Shown here: piece by piece, positions 17,593 to 26,390 of the stretch
Layout of the letters: every line of letters starts with the position of its first letter
Numbering within the stretch: position 1 is the first letter of the stretch
Assembly (NCBI GenBank): GCA_937907415.1
Contig: CALCHY010000311.1
Coordinates: forward strand, 5,677-69,676
DNA from: an uncultured Trueperaceae bacterium
Lineage (GTDB): Bacteria; Deinococcota; Deinococci; Deinococcales; Trueperaceae
Direction of reading: 5' to 3'
Length of the DNA stretch: 64,000 nucleotides
Position numbers and translations under genes: made by a program
The notes under the pieces: model-generated
Told to the model about the DNA's origin: nothing
Databases searched by the model: none
Seen by the model: the letters and a program-made list of their open reading frames with translations, nothing else

Positions 17593-18008
17593 GCCCCATC
17601 TCCCTCTACGCTGAGGAACGCGACGGTCGGTTCTCCTGCCGCCGTCAGATCCTCTACTTCCGCCCGCAGGCGCTGGTTCTCGCCTCGTAGGGCGATGACC
17701 TCTTGGATGAACTGTTCCGCCATGCGACTGATGACAGAGAGGCCGGTCTTGGCCTCCTTGCCCCCGTCAGCGCAAAGGCGGTTGAGCACGTGCCTGCGGT
17801 AGGTGTCGATCTCTAGCAGCGCCCACTCGGCGCTGAACACCGGCAAGGTGATCGGGGTAAGGTGGACCAGGGCGCAGGCCTTCTCCGGCATCGCGGTGTA
17901 CGTCCGGTCGATGTAGCCAGGGAACGTGACCGTGAAAGGCGCAGACTCGAACTGCATCTGCGCTAGCTCCTGGCCCGTGGCGCCGTCCACCACCTCGACG
18001 TTTATCAT
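17589..18008 (-). CDS. Hypothetical protein with C-terminal coiled coil
   Basis: 139 residues from the ATG at 18008 (ATGA with the upstream stop); a start at 18071 lies inside the upstream gene. The first 70 residues are beta-rich (INVEVVDGATGQELAQMQF). The C-terminal part is helical, with a heptad-like stretch (IALRGENQRLRAEVEDLTAA). It overlaps the spanin-like gene by 4 bases. It may be a fibre chaperone or oligomerisation protein; function is unknown. Confidence 0.55.
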   Translation of the reverse strand: MINVEVVDGATGQELAQMQFESAPFTVTFPGYIDRTYTAMPEKACALVHLTPITLPVFSAEWALLEIDTYRRHVLNRLCADGGKEAKTGLSVISRMAEQFIQEVIALRGENQRLRAEVEDLTAAGEPTVAFLSVEGDGA

Positions 18009-18757
18009 GGGGCCACCGGCGATATCGACCAGGCGGCGGGGGAGCTGCCGCCTACTACTTGGTTGTTGCACTTGTAGGTCGTGATGCGGTACGACCCGCC
18101 GTAATCATGCGGGTCCACACCATCGCAGACCGTGTACGAGTTCTGCCCGCAAGCGCCGTCGCTGCCCTGTTGCGTGAAGCAATCGTAAGGCGAAGGGAAG
18201 CAACTGTTGCCGTAAGAAATCTTCTGGATCTGTTCGTTGCACGAATACTGCGCCGACTGCGACGGGGTGTAGGTGCCGTTCACCGTGATGAGGTAACCGC
18301 TGAAGGCGCTGGTGGCGAAGGCGTACATGTCGCCGCCGCTCCCGATCAGGCGGAAGTAGGCCGTGTCGGCGTTCTGGTTGACCCAACCCTGCCCACCGGC
18401 TGGGATGCTGAGCGCCACCACCGTGCGCGCCGAGGACGTGTACAGGTTCAGGGTCGTGCCGGCCACGTTGTTCTTCACCGTCACGCCGTTGACGCGGTGG
18501 CCCCGCCCGCCGTAAGTGAACATGAGGTTGCTGCCCGTCGCCCACAACGCGCCGCTAGGCTGGGCGCTGCTCTGTACGTCCATGCCGCCAGCTGCACGCA
18601 AGTTGCCGCTGGCGTCCACCCAGCGCAGCGTCTTGGTCGCGGCGTGAAGGTAGAGCTCCTTGGGGGTGTGACCGCTGGCGATGAGTTTCCCCCTCACGAT
18701 GCCAGAGCCGACGACGAGGCTCCCATCGGAGGCGCGAATGTGGATCGCCACCGACAT
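18005..18757 (-). CDS. Fibre-like protein with cysteine-rich C-terminus
   Basis: 250 residues. The N-terminus is a short fibre-type beta domain (HIRASDGSLVVGSGIVRGK, then ELYLHAATKTLRWVDASGN). The middle is beta-rich, and the last 70 residues hold six cysteines (SCNEQIQ, SCFPSPYDCF, GACGQNSYTVC, TTYKCNN), which suggests a disulphide-stabilised head or metal-binding knob. Disulphides are unusual in cytoplasmically assembled tail proteins. It starts with ATG overlapping the stop of the next upstream gene by 1 base. Confidence 0.6.
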   Translation of the reverse strand: MSVAIHIRASDGSLVVGSGIVRGKLIASGHTPKELYLHAATKTLRWVDASGNLRAAGGMDVQSSAQPSGALWATGSNLMFTYGGRGHRVNGVTVKNNVAGTTLNLYTSSARTVVALSIPAGGQGWVNQNADTAYFRLIGSGGDMYAFATSAFSGYLITVNGTYTPSQSAQYSCNEQIQKISYGNSCFPSPYDCFTQQGSDGACGQNSYTVCDGVDPHDYGGSYRITTYKCNNQVVGGSSPAAWSISPVAP

Positions 18758-19884
18758 TACTTGACCGGGATCTTCAGGGTCGCGGAGTTGCTGAAGTCCA
18801 TCGTCGTGTTCGCCGCCATCGTCAGGGTGCCAGAGGCGAAGGACGTACTTGCGTTGCTGCGCAAGAACGCGGTGGAGTTCAGCCCATCGAGCAAGTCGGA
18901 GTCGGCCGCCTTGGCCGAGACGCCCAACTTGTTACTCAACAGAGTATCCGCCTGCCCCTTGGTGTAGTACAGGGTGTCGTGATTGTGGCTGGACGGGGCG
19001 GCAGAGATGTTGGTGCGTGCCTGAGCCTGCTGTGGGGCTGAAAGCGGCTGCGCGACGTCATACCGCACGTAGCGATCGTCGTGGTTATGCCCAGTGACCG
19101 TGGTGCCGAGGCTCTGTAGGGTGACCTTATCCGCCGCCGACATGAAGCCGGATTCGCTGGTCGTCGCGTTCGGGTGGGCGCCGGCACCGCCGCGTCCGAT
19201 GTGATCGAACATGGCGCTGAGGCTGATGGTTCGATATATGGGGGTAGCCGACTGGATGCCGGTCGCCTGCGAGTACGCGACGCGCAGCAAGGGGGCGGTG
19301 TTAGCTGGCCAGCTGGTGCCGGACACGAAGCCGAGGGTGATGCGATCTCGCATCTCCGACACGGTGATGGGCGCAAGGCTGGCGTCGTACTCCTCGCGGG
19401 GGATGGGTTCGCCGTCGCTACGCACGTAACCGAAGAACGCCCTGTGCTCCGTGAAGACGCCACCACCGCTGGCGTACTTGCCGGGCGGGTTGCGCGTCTC
19501 CGGGTTCTCGTCTGCCGCCTGATGCGCCGCGTAGAGCGTGTAAGTGCCGCTGGGCTGGCCGGTGAGTGACACGTTGGTGGTCTGCAACAGATCCGCGACC
19601 TGACATGCGGCCGGGATAGTCACGTCGGCGAAGCCCCCTGTGGGGCTGGGGGTCGGGTCCTGATCGACGACCCACTGCTCCGCGCTGGTCGGCACGACCG
19701 CCGCCAGCGGCGCGTAGACCGTGACGACGTGCGTTGAGGTTGCCGCTAGGTACTGAAGCGTTCCGATGACCCCAGGGGGGAAGGTGCCCCAGAGGGTCGC
19801 GCTATCAAGGCGGCGCAACACCTCAAGCAGCCGGCGCTCCTTGCTGCGGATGCGTTCGTTGTTAGCGTACCGCCTCGTTCTCAT
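18757..19884 (-). CDS. Tail fibre protein with NHD-Y repeats
   Basis: 375 residues. The N-terminal 230 residues form an attachment and beta region. They are followed by tail-fibre repeat motifs: GHNHDDRYVR, SSHNHDTLYYTKGQAD and LLDGLNSTAFLRSNAS, which are typical of elongated trimeric phage fibres; the His-x-His motifs can bind axial metal ions in such fibres. It probably contributes to receptor binding, and lies directly downstream of the giant tailspike. Confidence 0.8.
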   Translation of the reverse strand: MRTRRYANNERIRSKERRLLEVLRRLDSATLWGTFPPGVIGTLQYLAATSTHVVTVYAPLAAVVPTSAEQWVVDQDPTPSPTGGFADVTIPAACQVADLLQTTNVSLTGQPSGTYTLYAAHQAADENPETRNPPGKYASGGGVFTEHRAFFGYVRSDGEPIPREEYDASLAPITVSEMRDRITLGFVSGTSWPANTAPLLRVAYSQATGIQSATPIYRTISLSAMFDHIGRGGAGAHPNATTSESGFMSAADKVTLQSLGTTVTGHNHDDRYVRYDVAQPLSAPQQAQARTNISAAPSSHNHDTLYYTKGQADTLLSNKLGVSAKAADSDLLDGLNSTAFLRSNASTSFASGTLTMAANTTMDFSNSATLKIPVK

Positions 19885-19932
19885 GCGTCGGTTTTAGCAA
19901 CGTTCAGTACCTGCGTGCGAGAAAGTCCCAGC

Positions 19933-22900
19933 CTAGCCGCCAAGCAGGTAGTGCCACAACAGGCCGTAGGCCATGTTCAGCTGAGTAACGTCGTCGGGAT
20001 CGGGGTGAACGGCGTTATGGAGCGCCAGCGCCTGTGTCGCGATGCGGCCGGTCGGATCCCACGGGGCGAGGGTGTGGAACTGGAAGTAGGCGTACTGGCC
20101 TTGCGACTTGCGGCTAGCGCCGCCTTGGGGGATGCCGCCGCGTGCCACGTCGCCGCCGATGGTGCTGGCGATATCGACGATGCCGTTGTCGAACACGAAG
20201 TTACGGAAGGCCGACGCGACCGCCGTCAGGCGACCGGACGTGACTTCGGCGTGGTTGCTCATGTAGAAGTCAACGAGATCCTGCGCGAAGTAAGTGGCGT
20301 AGTAGGACTCGTGCAGGTAGTTCTCGGCGTTGCCGGTGGCGCTGCCGTCGGCGTTGTACAAGACGCCCATGCGCCAGACGTAGGCGCTGCCGCCGTTCAC
20401 CGACACCTCGACGAGGTTCACGCCCGAGCCGGTGCGGAAGTTGGCCGCCAGGTGATCATCCGCCACGGCCTTGTAGGTCGCGTTGCCGGTCAGGCGCCAC
20501 AGGTAATGGTGCATGAGGGCGTTGCGGTTCCACGGGTGGGTGAGCCAGAAGTTGATGAAGCTCGTCTTGGGAGCGGTGCCGGGGCCGTTGATGGTCGTCC
20601 ACTTGGGGATGAACTGCGTGAGGAGGTAGTTCTTCCAGAAGTCGGCGCGTTCACCGTAATCAACGCCACCGGGGCTGACGAGGCCCCTGTTCTGGTCGAA
20701 GGTGTACGCGATGAGCGCCACGATGCCGTGCGTCATAACGGCGTCTTGTTCGTGGTTCTCCTTGCGGTAGTAAGTCGCGTTGCCGGAATCATGCTGCCAT
20801 ACCCAGCCGAGGCGCCCGTCACCGTCGTAATCGCTGAGCTTCGCGCGCGCGAGTTGCCACATGCGGTCAACCCAGTCCAGGAAGCGCAAGTCGCCGGTCG
20901 TGCGCAGCACGAGGATGGCGTTATGGGTAGCGTCGCCGACAGCCCTGCCGAGGTCGTAGAGGTCAGGCCCCCACGTGGCGTCGCCTTCCGCCAACTCAAG
21001 CACATCCGCGTAGAGGTAGGGGGCGTTGGTGCCGATACCCGTCAGCAAGCGAGCGTGCCACGTCTGCGCGTCTGCGCTGAGGGCGCTCGCCGAGAAGCTG
21101 GGGTTGCCGCGATGGTACCAGCGTTCGGAGAGGGGCGTGGCGTGAGCAACGTTGCTGTAAGGCCCCGAGCCTGCCGATGCCGTCCAACGAACGCGGTAGT
21201 AGTACACGTTGCCGTTGGTCAGGCCGTCATCGACGTACTGCCCCGTCGTGCTGGCGGCGGTTCCCACTTGCGCGAAGCCGCTGCTGGGGCTAGTGCTGCG
21301 CTCCACGCTGGCGACGTAAGAGCCGTCCGGCGTCGAGGTCCAAGCGATGGTCGCGTTAGCGTTGCCGTTGCGGGTGACGATGGTCGGCGCGACCGTTGGG
21401 GCGCTGCCGCCGCCACCCGTGTCGCCCGGCAAGCCCGTGCCACCAGGGCCGGAACCGCGCCCAGGGATCCAGATCAGTTGGTGACGCCACCACTTCTTGA
21501 GCAACGCCAACGCCACGGCGCTAGCGCCAGCGTTCGTGCCGCCGACCCCAAGCCCGATAGCCGGGCTGGTAGGCGCTAGGGAGTAGTCGCCGTTGGGGGC
21601 ATCCGCGAACTTCGCGACGGACGCCGACACGTTGAGGAGGTTATTCGACAGCGGGCCGTTGACGTTCACCTCGCCGTTGCGGCTGCTGTTGCCGACGATG
21701 ACGTTGTTCCGCGTCTCGCTCGGCGCACCGCCCGTGTCGCTGATGATGCCGATGGCGCCGCTGGCTATCGTGTTGTAAAGGTAGGCGTTGCCGGGGTTTG
21801 TCGTGGAGTTGTGGTTCAGGCCCTGCGCCTTGTGGAACAGCCCGATACATCCGCGCGCGTTGTTGGGTCCGACGCCGGAGTTCTGGCCGCCCATCTTGAA
21901 GGCATTGCCGTCGCCTGGCCCGACGCCATCAGGCGAGTAGGCGGGGGCGATCGCCACGCAGTCGATGAACTCGCCTTGCGTGGCGCGGAACAGGTCGAAG
22001 CAATCGTCGCCGGAGTTGGCTGCCAGGCAGCGCACGATGCGCGGCGCAGACGCCACGCTGCTAGTGTTGGCGGTTACCACGAAGCCGTCGGGCCGGTTCG
22101 TGCCGCCACCCGCGCCGTAGCTGCCGATGCTGACGCCATCTTGTATCAAGGCGTTATTGGCTCCGTAGACGCACACGCTGCTGGTGTAGCCGGAGTGGAC
22201 CACGAAGTCTTCGATCTTCGCGCTGGCGGCCTTCACCAGGATGGCATACGAGGCCGTCACGTCATCGGAGCGCGCCGGCACGCCGGTCAACTCGAAGCCT
22301 TTGATGTGAACGCCGGTGGCCGTCACCAGGATGCCACGCGACACCTCGTCGCTGAGGGAGCCGCCGTTGCCGCGATCGAGGCGGAAGCGTTCGCTGCCGT
22401 AGCCGAAGAGCTTGATGTTCGCTTTGTTGACGTTCAGTGCCTGGGCGATGGGATAAGTGCCAGCCCGCACGAGGATGGTCTGCCCGGCCGAAGCCGACGA
22501 GAGCGCCTTGGCGATGGTCTTGAACGGCGTGGAGGTGCTAGTGCCGTTGTTGCTATCGCTGCCGTTCGTGGCGACATAGTAATCGCCGACCGTAGTGTTC
22601 GGCGTGACGGGGTAATCGGCGTAGCTAGAGCTCCCGCTGCCAACGCCGATTAGGCCGGATGGAAGCGGCGGTTCGCCACCGCCGACGACCGTCAAGGTCG
22701 CGTTCAGCCCGTTCCTGCCAGTGGAGGCGCTCCACATGCCGGTGTTCGCGAGCCGGATGGAGTACCGAGGGTCGCCGCTGAGGTTGGCAGACGGGTCCGG
22801 GAGCGCCAGGTACATGGCGTAAGCGCCCGGCGCGATATCGGCAGGCAGCGTAACGGTGTAGTCCAGCACCGCAGATTCGCCGCCGAGCGGCAGGTCGCGT

Positions 22901-24057
22901 CGGGCATCGCTAGTCAGGCGCAGAGTCCTGGCAGTGCCGCTACCGGCGACGAGCACCAAGTCGATCGGCCTTGGGTTGTAGACCTTACCGAAGCCGTAGT
23001 TCTGGACGCTCATCTGGATGCTGATGGACGCGTTCGGCGCAGCCGTCAGCGGCAGGGTCGCCCAGTGCAGCGCCAGCCGGTGACCGTAACGGCGGCTGAT
23101 CTCCGCTAGGTGGCCGCTGTCGGCCCACTTCTGATACATGGACTTCCAGAACTCGGAGTTCATGTAGTCCCAGCCCATGAGCTCCAACTGCTGGATGATG
23201 TAAGGGCCGTCGTTCCAGGCGCTGAGGCCGTCCAGGTCGCACGTCTCCCCGCCGCCGACGCCGGTGCGCCCGATGTCGTTGGCGTACTGGCGCTGTTGCA
23301 CTTGCGTGGCGACCGCTTCGTTCCAGTAGGTGGCCATCCATTCACCCGCGCCGTAACAGTCGTTGTAGTGCCCTAGGCGCGACATGACAGAGCCGGTGAA
23401 ACGGTCGCCATAGGCGGGGGCATCCGCCCCATAGCGATCGATCATCCACCACGGCGTGCGAAACTGCACTGACATGGTGTTGGGCGTGTTCGCCATGATG
23501 GCGTCGATGAACTGGCGCCGCTGCGTGGTGTTCAGGTGGATGCCGTTGCTGCTGCTGTGCTGTTCACCCCAAGCGCCGACGAATCCGCCTTGCAGGACGG
23601 CGATGGAGTCCTTGTAAGCCTCAAGCAAGGGGGCGAGTTGCTGGATGTGCCCGACCATAGTGGCTATGTCAGCGTCGGCGCCGCTTGAGTCGCGGTTGTA
23701 GGCGAAGCGCAGCACCGCCTTACGGCCACTGTTGCGCCAGGTCGCCATGTCGGCGGCGAGGTTGTTGAGGAACGACGACGGCAGGGTCGTGGTGGTGCGG
23801 TAGGCGTCGAGGCGCACGTAGCACATCTGCAACGTGGGGCCGGGCGCGACCCCGTTGACCGGCGCGCTGTTACCCTTCGTGCCATCGAAGCTGTACTTGC
23901 TTGAGTCCTCGACGTACCAGCCGCGCTCCGGGTTGGCGAAGTCGGTGGCGGCGTCAACGACGTAGTTGACGACCTGCGTGTCGCCTTGCGGCGGCGGCGC
24001 AATCGGCGAGCCGTCTGCGGCTACCAACCCCTTGCGTGCGTACAGCAACAGCGACAT
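19933..24057 (-). CDS. Giant multi-domain tailspike (glycosidase-like, PL9-like beta helix, FN3, alpha/alpha domain)
   Basis: 1,374 residues with at least four modules. Residues of about 40-330 look like the paired DUF4874/DUF4832 glycosidase-like domains (FANPERGWYVEDSSKYSF, VGAWGEQHSS, HYNDCYGAGEWMATYW). Residues of about 340-460 are a beta domain. Residues of about 490-840 are a right-handed beta helix opened by DYYVATNGSDSNNGTS, with SGDDCFDLF at 682-690 and GDGNAFKMGG at 715-724, the pattern of PL9-type pectate lyases (candidate catalytic Lys721). Residues of about 889-976 are fibronectin type III. The last 400 residues are Trp/Tyr-rich helical repeats like an alpha/alpha-toroid lyase or hydrolase. 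It probably degrades host capsule or exopolysaccharide at the virion tip. Substrate unknown. Confidence 0.85.
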   Translation of the reverse strand: MSLLLYARKGLVAADGSPIAPPPQGDTQVVNYVVDAATDFANPERGWYVEDSSKYSFDGTKGNSAPVNGVAPGPTLQMCYVRLDAYRTTTTLPSSFLNNLAADMATWRNSGRKAVLRFAYNRDSSGADADIATMVGHIQQLAPLLEAYKDSIAVLQGGFVGAWGEQHSSSNGIHLNTTQRRQFIDAIMANTPNTMSVQFRTPWWMIDRYGADAPAYGDRFTGSVMSRLGHYNDCYGAGEWMATYWNEAVATQVQQRQYANDIGRTGVGGGETCDLDGLSAWNDGPYIIQQLELMGWDYMNSEFWKSMYQKWADSGHLAEISRRYGHRLALHWATLPLTAAPNASISIQMSVQNYGFGKVYNPRPIDLVLVAGSGTARTLRLTSDARRDLPLGGESAVLDYTVTLPADIAPGAYAMYLALPDPSANLSGDPRYSIRLANTGMWSASTGRNGLNATLTVVGGGEPPLPSGLIGVGSGSSSYADYPVTPNTTVGDYYVATNGSDSNNGTSTSTPFKTIAKALSSASAGQTILVRAGTYPIAQALNVNKANIKLFGYGSERFRLDRGNGGSLSDEVSRGILVTATGVHIKGFELTGVPARSDDVTASYAILVKAASAKIEDFVVHSGYTSSVCVYGANNALIQDGVSIGSYGAGGGTNRPDGFVVTANTSSVASAPRIVRCLAANSGDDCFDLFRATQGEFIDCVAIAPAYSPDGVGPGDGNAFKMGGQNSGVGPNNARGCIGLFHKAQGLNHNSTTNPGNAYLYNTIASGAIGIISDTGGAPSETRNNVIVGNSSRNGEVNVNGPLSNNLLNVSASVAKFADAPNGDYSLAPTSPAIGLGVGGTNAGASAVALALLKKWWRHQLIWIPGRGSGPGGTGLPGDTGGGGSAPTVAPTIVTRNGNANATIAWTSTPDGSYVASVERSTSPSSGFAQVGTAASTTGQYVDDGLTNGNVYYYRVRWTASAGSGPYSNVAHATPLSERWYHRGNPSFSASALSADAQTWHARLLTGIGTNAPYLYADVLELAEGDATWGPDLYDLGRAVGDATHNAILVLRTTGDLRFLDWVDRMWQLARAKLSDYDGDGRLGWVWQHDSGNATYYRKENHEQDAVMTHGIVALIAYTFDQNRGLVSPGGVDYGERADFWKNYLLTQFIPKWTTINGPGTAPKTSFINFWLTHPWNRNALMHHYLWRLTGNATYKAVADDHLAANFRTGSGVNLVEVSVNGGSAYVWRMGVLYNADGSATGNAENYLHESYYATYFAQDLVDFYMSNHAEVTSGRLTAVASAFRNFVFDNGIVDIASTIGGDVARGGIPQGGASRKSQGQYAYFQFHTLAPWDPTGRIATQALALHNAVHPDPDDVTQLNMAYGLLWHYLLGG

Positions 24058-24064
24058 GCTTCTC

Positions 24065-24670
24065 CTAGTAGTAAGACACCATCAGGCGTGGGCGCTGAGC
24101 GTCGCCGGTGGCGATCTGGTGCGGGATGCCAGCCAGGCCGTTGGCGGTGGCCGCGTTGTTGCGCGTGAAGATCCCGACAGCGTTACCAGACGCCCAAGAG
24201 GCGCGGTTCACGAGCGCCTGGATAGCGGAGGTTATGTCTGACTCCGCGACCCGCACGCTGTCGCCGCCGTTCATACCGGACTTGTACAGCCGCTTATCCG
24301 CCGAGAAGCTGCCTACGCGGGTGTTGAAGGCGGCATACGTGGTCGGCGCGAGGGAGTTATCGACTCGCTCTACCCAGTAGTCGAGCCAGTCAACGGCGTC
24401 GTCCGTGTACGAGGCGGCGGGATAGTTGTCGTACCACCGCACGACCCACGACACCGAAGCGGAGACGATCGTGGCGTCCTTCGGCACGGTGACGTTGGGA
24501 AGGCGGATGTAACAACTCTTCTGCGCCGACTTGGTCATGATGTCGAAGTATTCGGTGTAGATGGCACTACCCGACGCTAACAGCGTGTCGGTGTTCGCGG
24601 CCGTGTAGAACGTCTTGTCGGTGGCAGCCGGTGGGGCCGCCGTGCCTAGGCCAAGCAGGACGGGCGCCAT
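24065..24670 (-). CDS. Adhesin-like beta protein (DNRLRE-type)
   Basis: 201 residues. The chain contains SCYIRLPNVTVPKDATIVSA, a run of strands with conserved Trp/Tyr, SDITSAIQALVNRASWASGN and a closing RPRLMVSYY. This layout is seen in DNRLRE/CBM96-type surface domains and resembles the C-terminal half of the frameshifted adhesin at 12186-13339. It lies between a fibre gene and the giant tailspike gene, so a role as an exchangeable receptor-binding or chaperone subunit is likely. Confidence 0.65.
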   Translation of the reverse strand: MAPVLLGLGTAAPPAATDKTFYTAANTDTLLASGSAIYTEYFDIMTKSAQKSCYIRLPNVTVPKDATIVSASVSWVVRWYDNYPAASYTDDAVDWLDYWVERVDNSLAPTTYAAFNTRVGSFSADKRLYKSGMNGGDSVRVAESDITSAIQALVNRASWASGNAVGIFTRNNAATANGLAGIPHQIATGDAQRPRLMVSYY

Positions 24671-25386
24671 TACGCCGTCCTAGGGATGGTCAACGCCAGC
24701 CACGTGTTGAAGCCCGTCACGTTGACGCGCAGCACATTGTTAGCCGCGAACGACTGCGAACCCGTCACGCTCGTGAAGCTAGTGCCGTCCGTGGACTTCG
24801 CGTACCCGATGGTGGTGGTGCCGAGGCCGCGCTTCGCGACCCCGCTTAGGTTCAGGGTCACCGGATGCGTGAAGGTGATGTAGTAGTTACCGTCTGCCGG
24901 TGGGTTCAGGTAGAAGGACTCGTACTGCGTGGGGCGCACGTCTGCCACCACCGCCAGCCACGTGGAGCCGCCATCTGCCGTCACCAGGGTCACGACCGAC
25001 ACTTGGTTCGCGCCGCCTGCTATCGAGCCGTCGCCGCCGTTCAGGATCGTGGTGTTCGTGGGGAACGTCAGCGTCCTGCCGCCCGTGCCGTCCTGGACGA
25101 CGCGCAGCGTGATGGTGACGAGCCTGCCGGACGGCACGTTGGACGGTGCGAGGGTCACGTTGCCCGTGAGCCGCATCGTGCCGGTCACTTGTGCGCCGTT
25201 GGAGCAGTTGACCGTGGCCGTGCCCGACGAGTTGCCGAGCGCGACGTAGACCGCTGGTTCCGCCAGCGCCGCTATGGCCGCCGCCGTCGAGCGCTTGCTG
25301 GTCCCGCCTTGGACCACATACGCGAGCTCAACCCCGGTCAGGGGATCGGCGGCGGGTAGTGCGCTTACCTTGGTATCAGCCATCAC
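24670..25386 (-). CDS. Tail fibre protein with conserved virion-anchor N-terminus
   Basis: 238 residues; starts at 25386 or 25383 (two consecutive ATG codons). Residues 1-40 (TKVSALPAADPLTGVELAYV) are a common phage fibre anchor motif. The rest is a beta domain ending FNTWLALTIPRTA, which aligns with the C-terminal head of the collagen-like fibre ([12 protein letters not shown]). The two genes are therefore paralogues that share the head but differ in the stalk. The stop overlaps the next ATG (TAATG). Confidence 0.75.
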   Translation of the reverse strand: MMADTKVSALPAADPLTGVELAYVVQGGTSKRSTAAAIAALAEPAVYVALGNSSGTATVNCSNGAQVTGTMRLTGNVTLAPSNVPSGRLVTITLRVVQDGTGGRTLTFPTNTTILNGGDGSIAGGANQVSVVTLVTADGGSTWLAVVADVRPTQYESFYLNPPADGNYYITFTHPVTLNLSGVAKRGLGTTTIGYAKSTDGTSFTSVTGSQSFAANNVLRVNVTGFNTWLALTIPRTA

Positions 25387-25391
25387 TCCTC

Positions 25392-26390
25392 CTACTCGAT
25401 TATGACCTTACTGCCACTTTCAAGCAGGATGATGTCTCCGCTTTCCAGAAGCAGGAAGTTGGCCCCAGGGCCGATGGGCGCTATGCCGTCGCCCGTGTAG
25501 CGGATGTCGTAATAGTCGTTGCCGAGAGTGTCGCCCTGCACGCCGAAGTTCACGATACAGTAGGCGTCGACGTGGTAAAGCGCCAGCACGGCGAGTAGCG
25601 CGGAAGAGAACTGCCCCAGGACCCACTGCGGCACGCGCACGAACCACGTGAAGTCCTCGCGCCACACGTCGACGCCCATGAGCTGCACCCCGACGGCGCG
25701 GAAGATGCTGAGCACCCCCTCCTGGCTGCCGGTGGCGCGAGCCAGGCGGAAGGCTTGCGAGTAGACGAAGCGCCGCACTTGCGGCGGCAGGCCGGGCACG
25801 CCGGGCGGGTCGTAGCCCATCGAGTTCGCGCGCGCCTTGACGAGGCGCATGGGGCAGTAGAGCGGGTTGTACAAGTAGTGCTTATTCAGCGCCCAGATGG
25901 CGTCGTCATACAGGCGATCCACCATGAACGCCACCATGCTGTCCTGGTACTCCTGGTCTACGAAGCCCATGCCGGACGCCACGTAGCGCGTGAGGGCGTT
26001 CACGTCGCGCAGCGGGCCGACATCTTGGCGGCCGAAGCGTTCGTCGGCCACCGGCAGCGCGAAGGCAGTGACCTCCAACCGGAAGCCTGCTGCCGTGACG
26101 GCGAAGTCGGTCAGCGACGGTAGCGGGGCGGCGGGGCGAACGGTGCTGCGGATGAGGAAGCTAGTCACCCCAGTGGTGGCGCTGTGCGTGGCCGGGATCG
26201 AGATGTCGAACGACGCGTCGGCGTTCGTGTGACTCAAGGTGAGTGTGACCGTCGCCGGGTCCGGGTTGTGGATGTACACGCGCTTCTCGCGGTAATGCTG
26301 CGGACCGGCTGGTAACTCTAGCGCCGCGAGCCACGACCTATCCCGGCTGATGGGCCGTAGTAGGGCCGGGTCGTGGTAAGCGCGGATCAC
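25392..26390 (-). CDS. Baseplate protein, gpI-like, with C-terminal LLLESGD motif
   Basis: 332 residues. The central and C-terminal region (NALTRYVASGMGFVDQEYQD, VRRFVYSQAFRLARATGSQE, VLGQFSSALLAVLALY) resembles P2 gpI-like tail proteins that link the baseplate J protein to fibres. Its position immediately downstream of the J-like gene (ATGA overlap) supports this. The last 25 residues contain the repeated LLLESGD/ILLESGS element common at the ends of phage structural proteins and also seen in the DP-repeat protein at 43.3 kb. Confidence 0.7.
   Translation of the reverse strand: MIRAYHDPALLRPISRDRSWLAALELPAGPQHYREKRVYIHNPDPATVTLTLSHTNADASFDISIPATHSATTGVTSFLIRSTVRPAAPLPSLTDFAVTAAGFRLEVTAFALPVADERFGRQDVGPLRDVNALTRYVASGMGFVDQEYQDSMVAFMVDRLYDDAIWALNKHYLYNPLYCPMRLVKARANSMGYDPPGVPGLPPQVRRFVYSQAFRLARATGSQEGVLSIFRAVGVQLMGVDVWREDFTWFVRVPQWVLGQFSSALLAVLALYHVDAYCIVNFGVQGDTLGNDYYDIRYTGDGIAPIGPGANFLLLESGDIILLESGSKVIIE

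Noticed and set aside
19915..21579. A 554-codon plus-strand frame opposite the tailspike gene
   Set aside because: Runs antisense to a gene with clear domains; its sequence has the Val/Gly/Arg-rich look of a shadow frame in GC-rich DNA.
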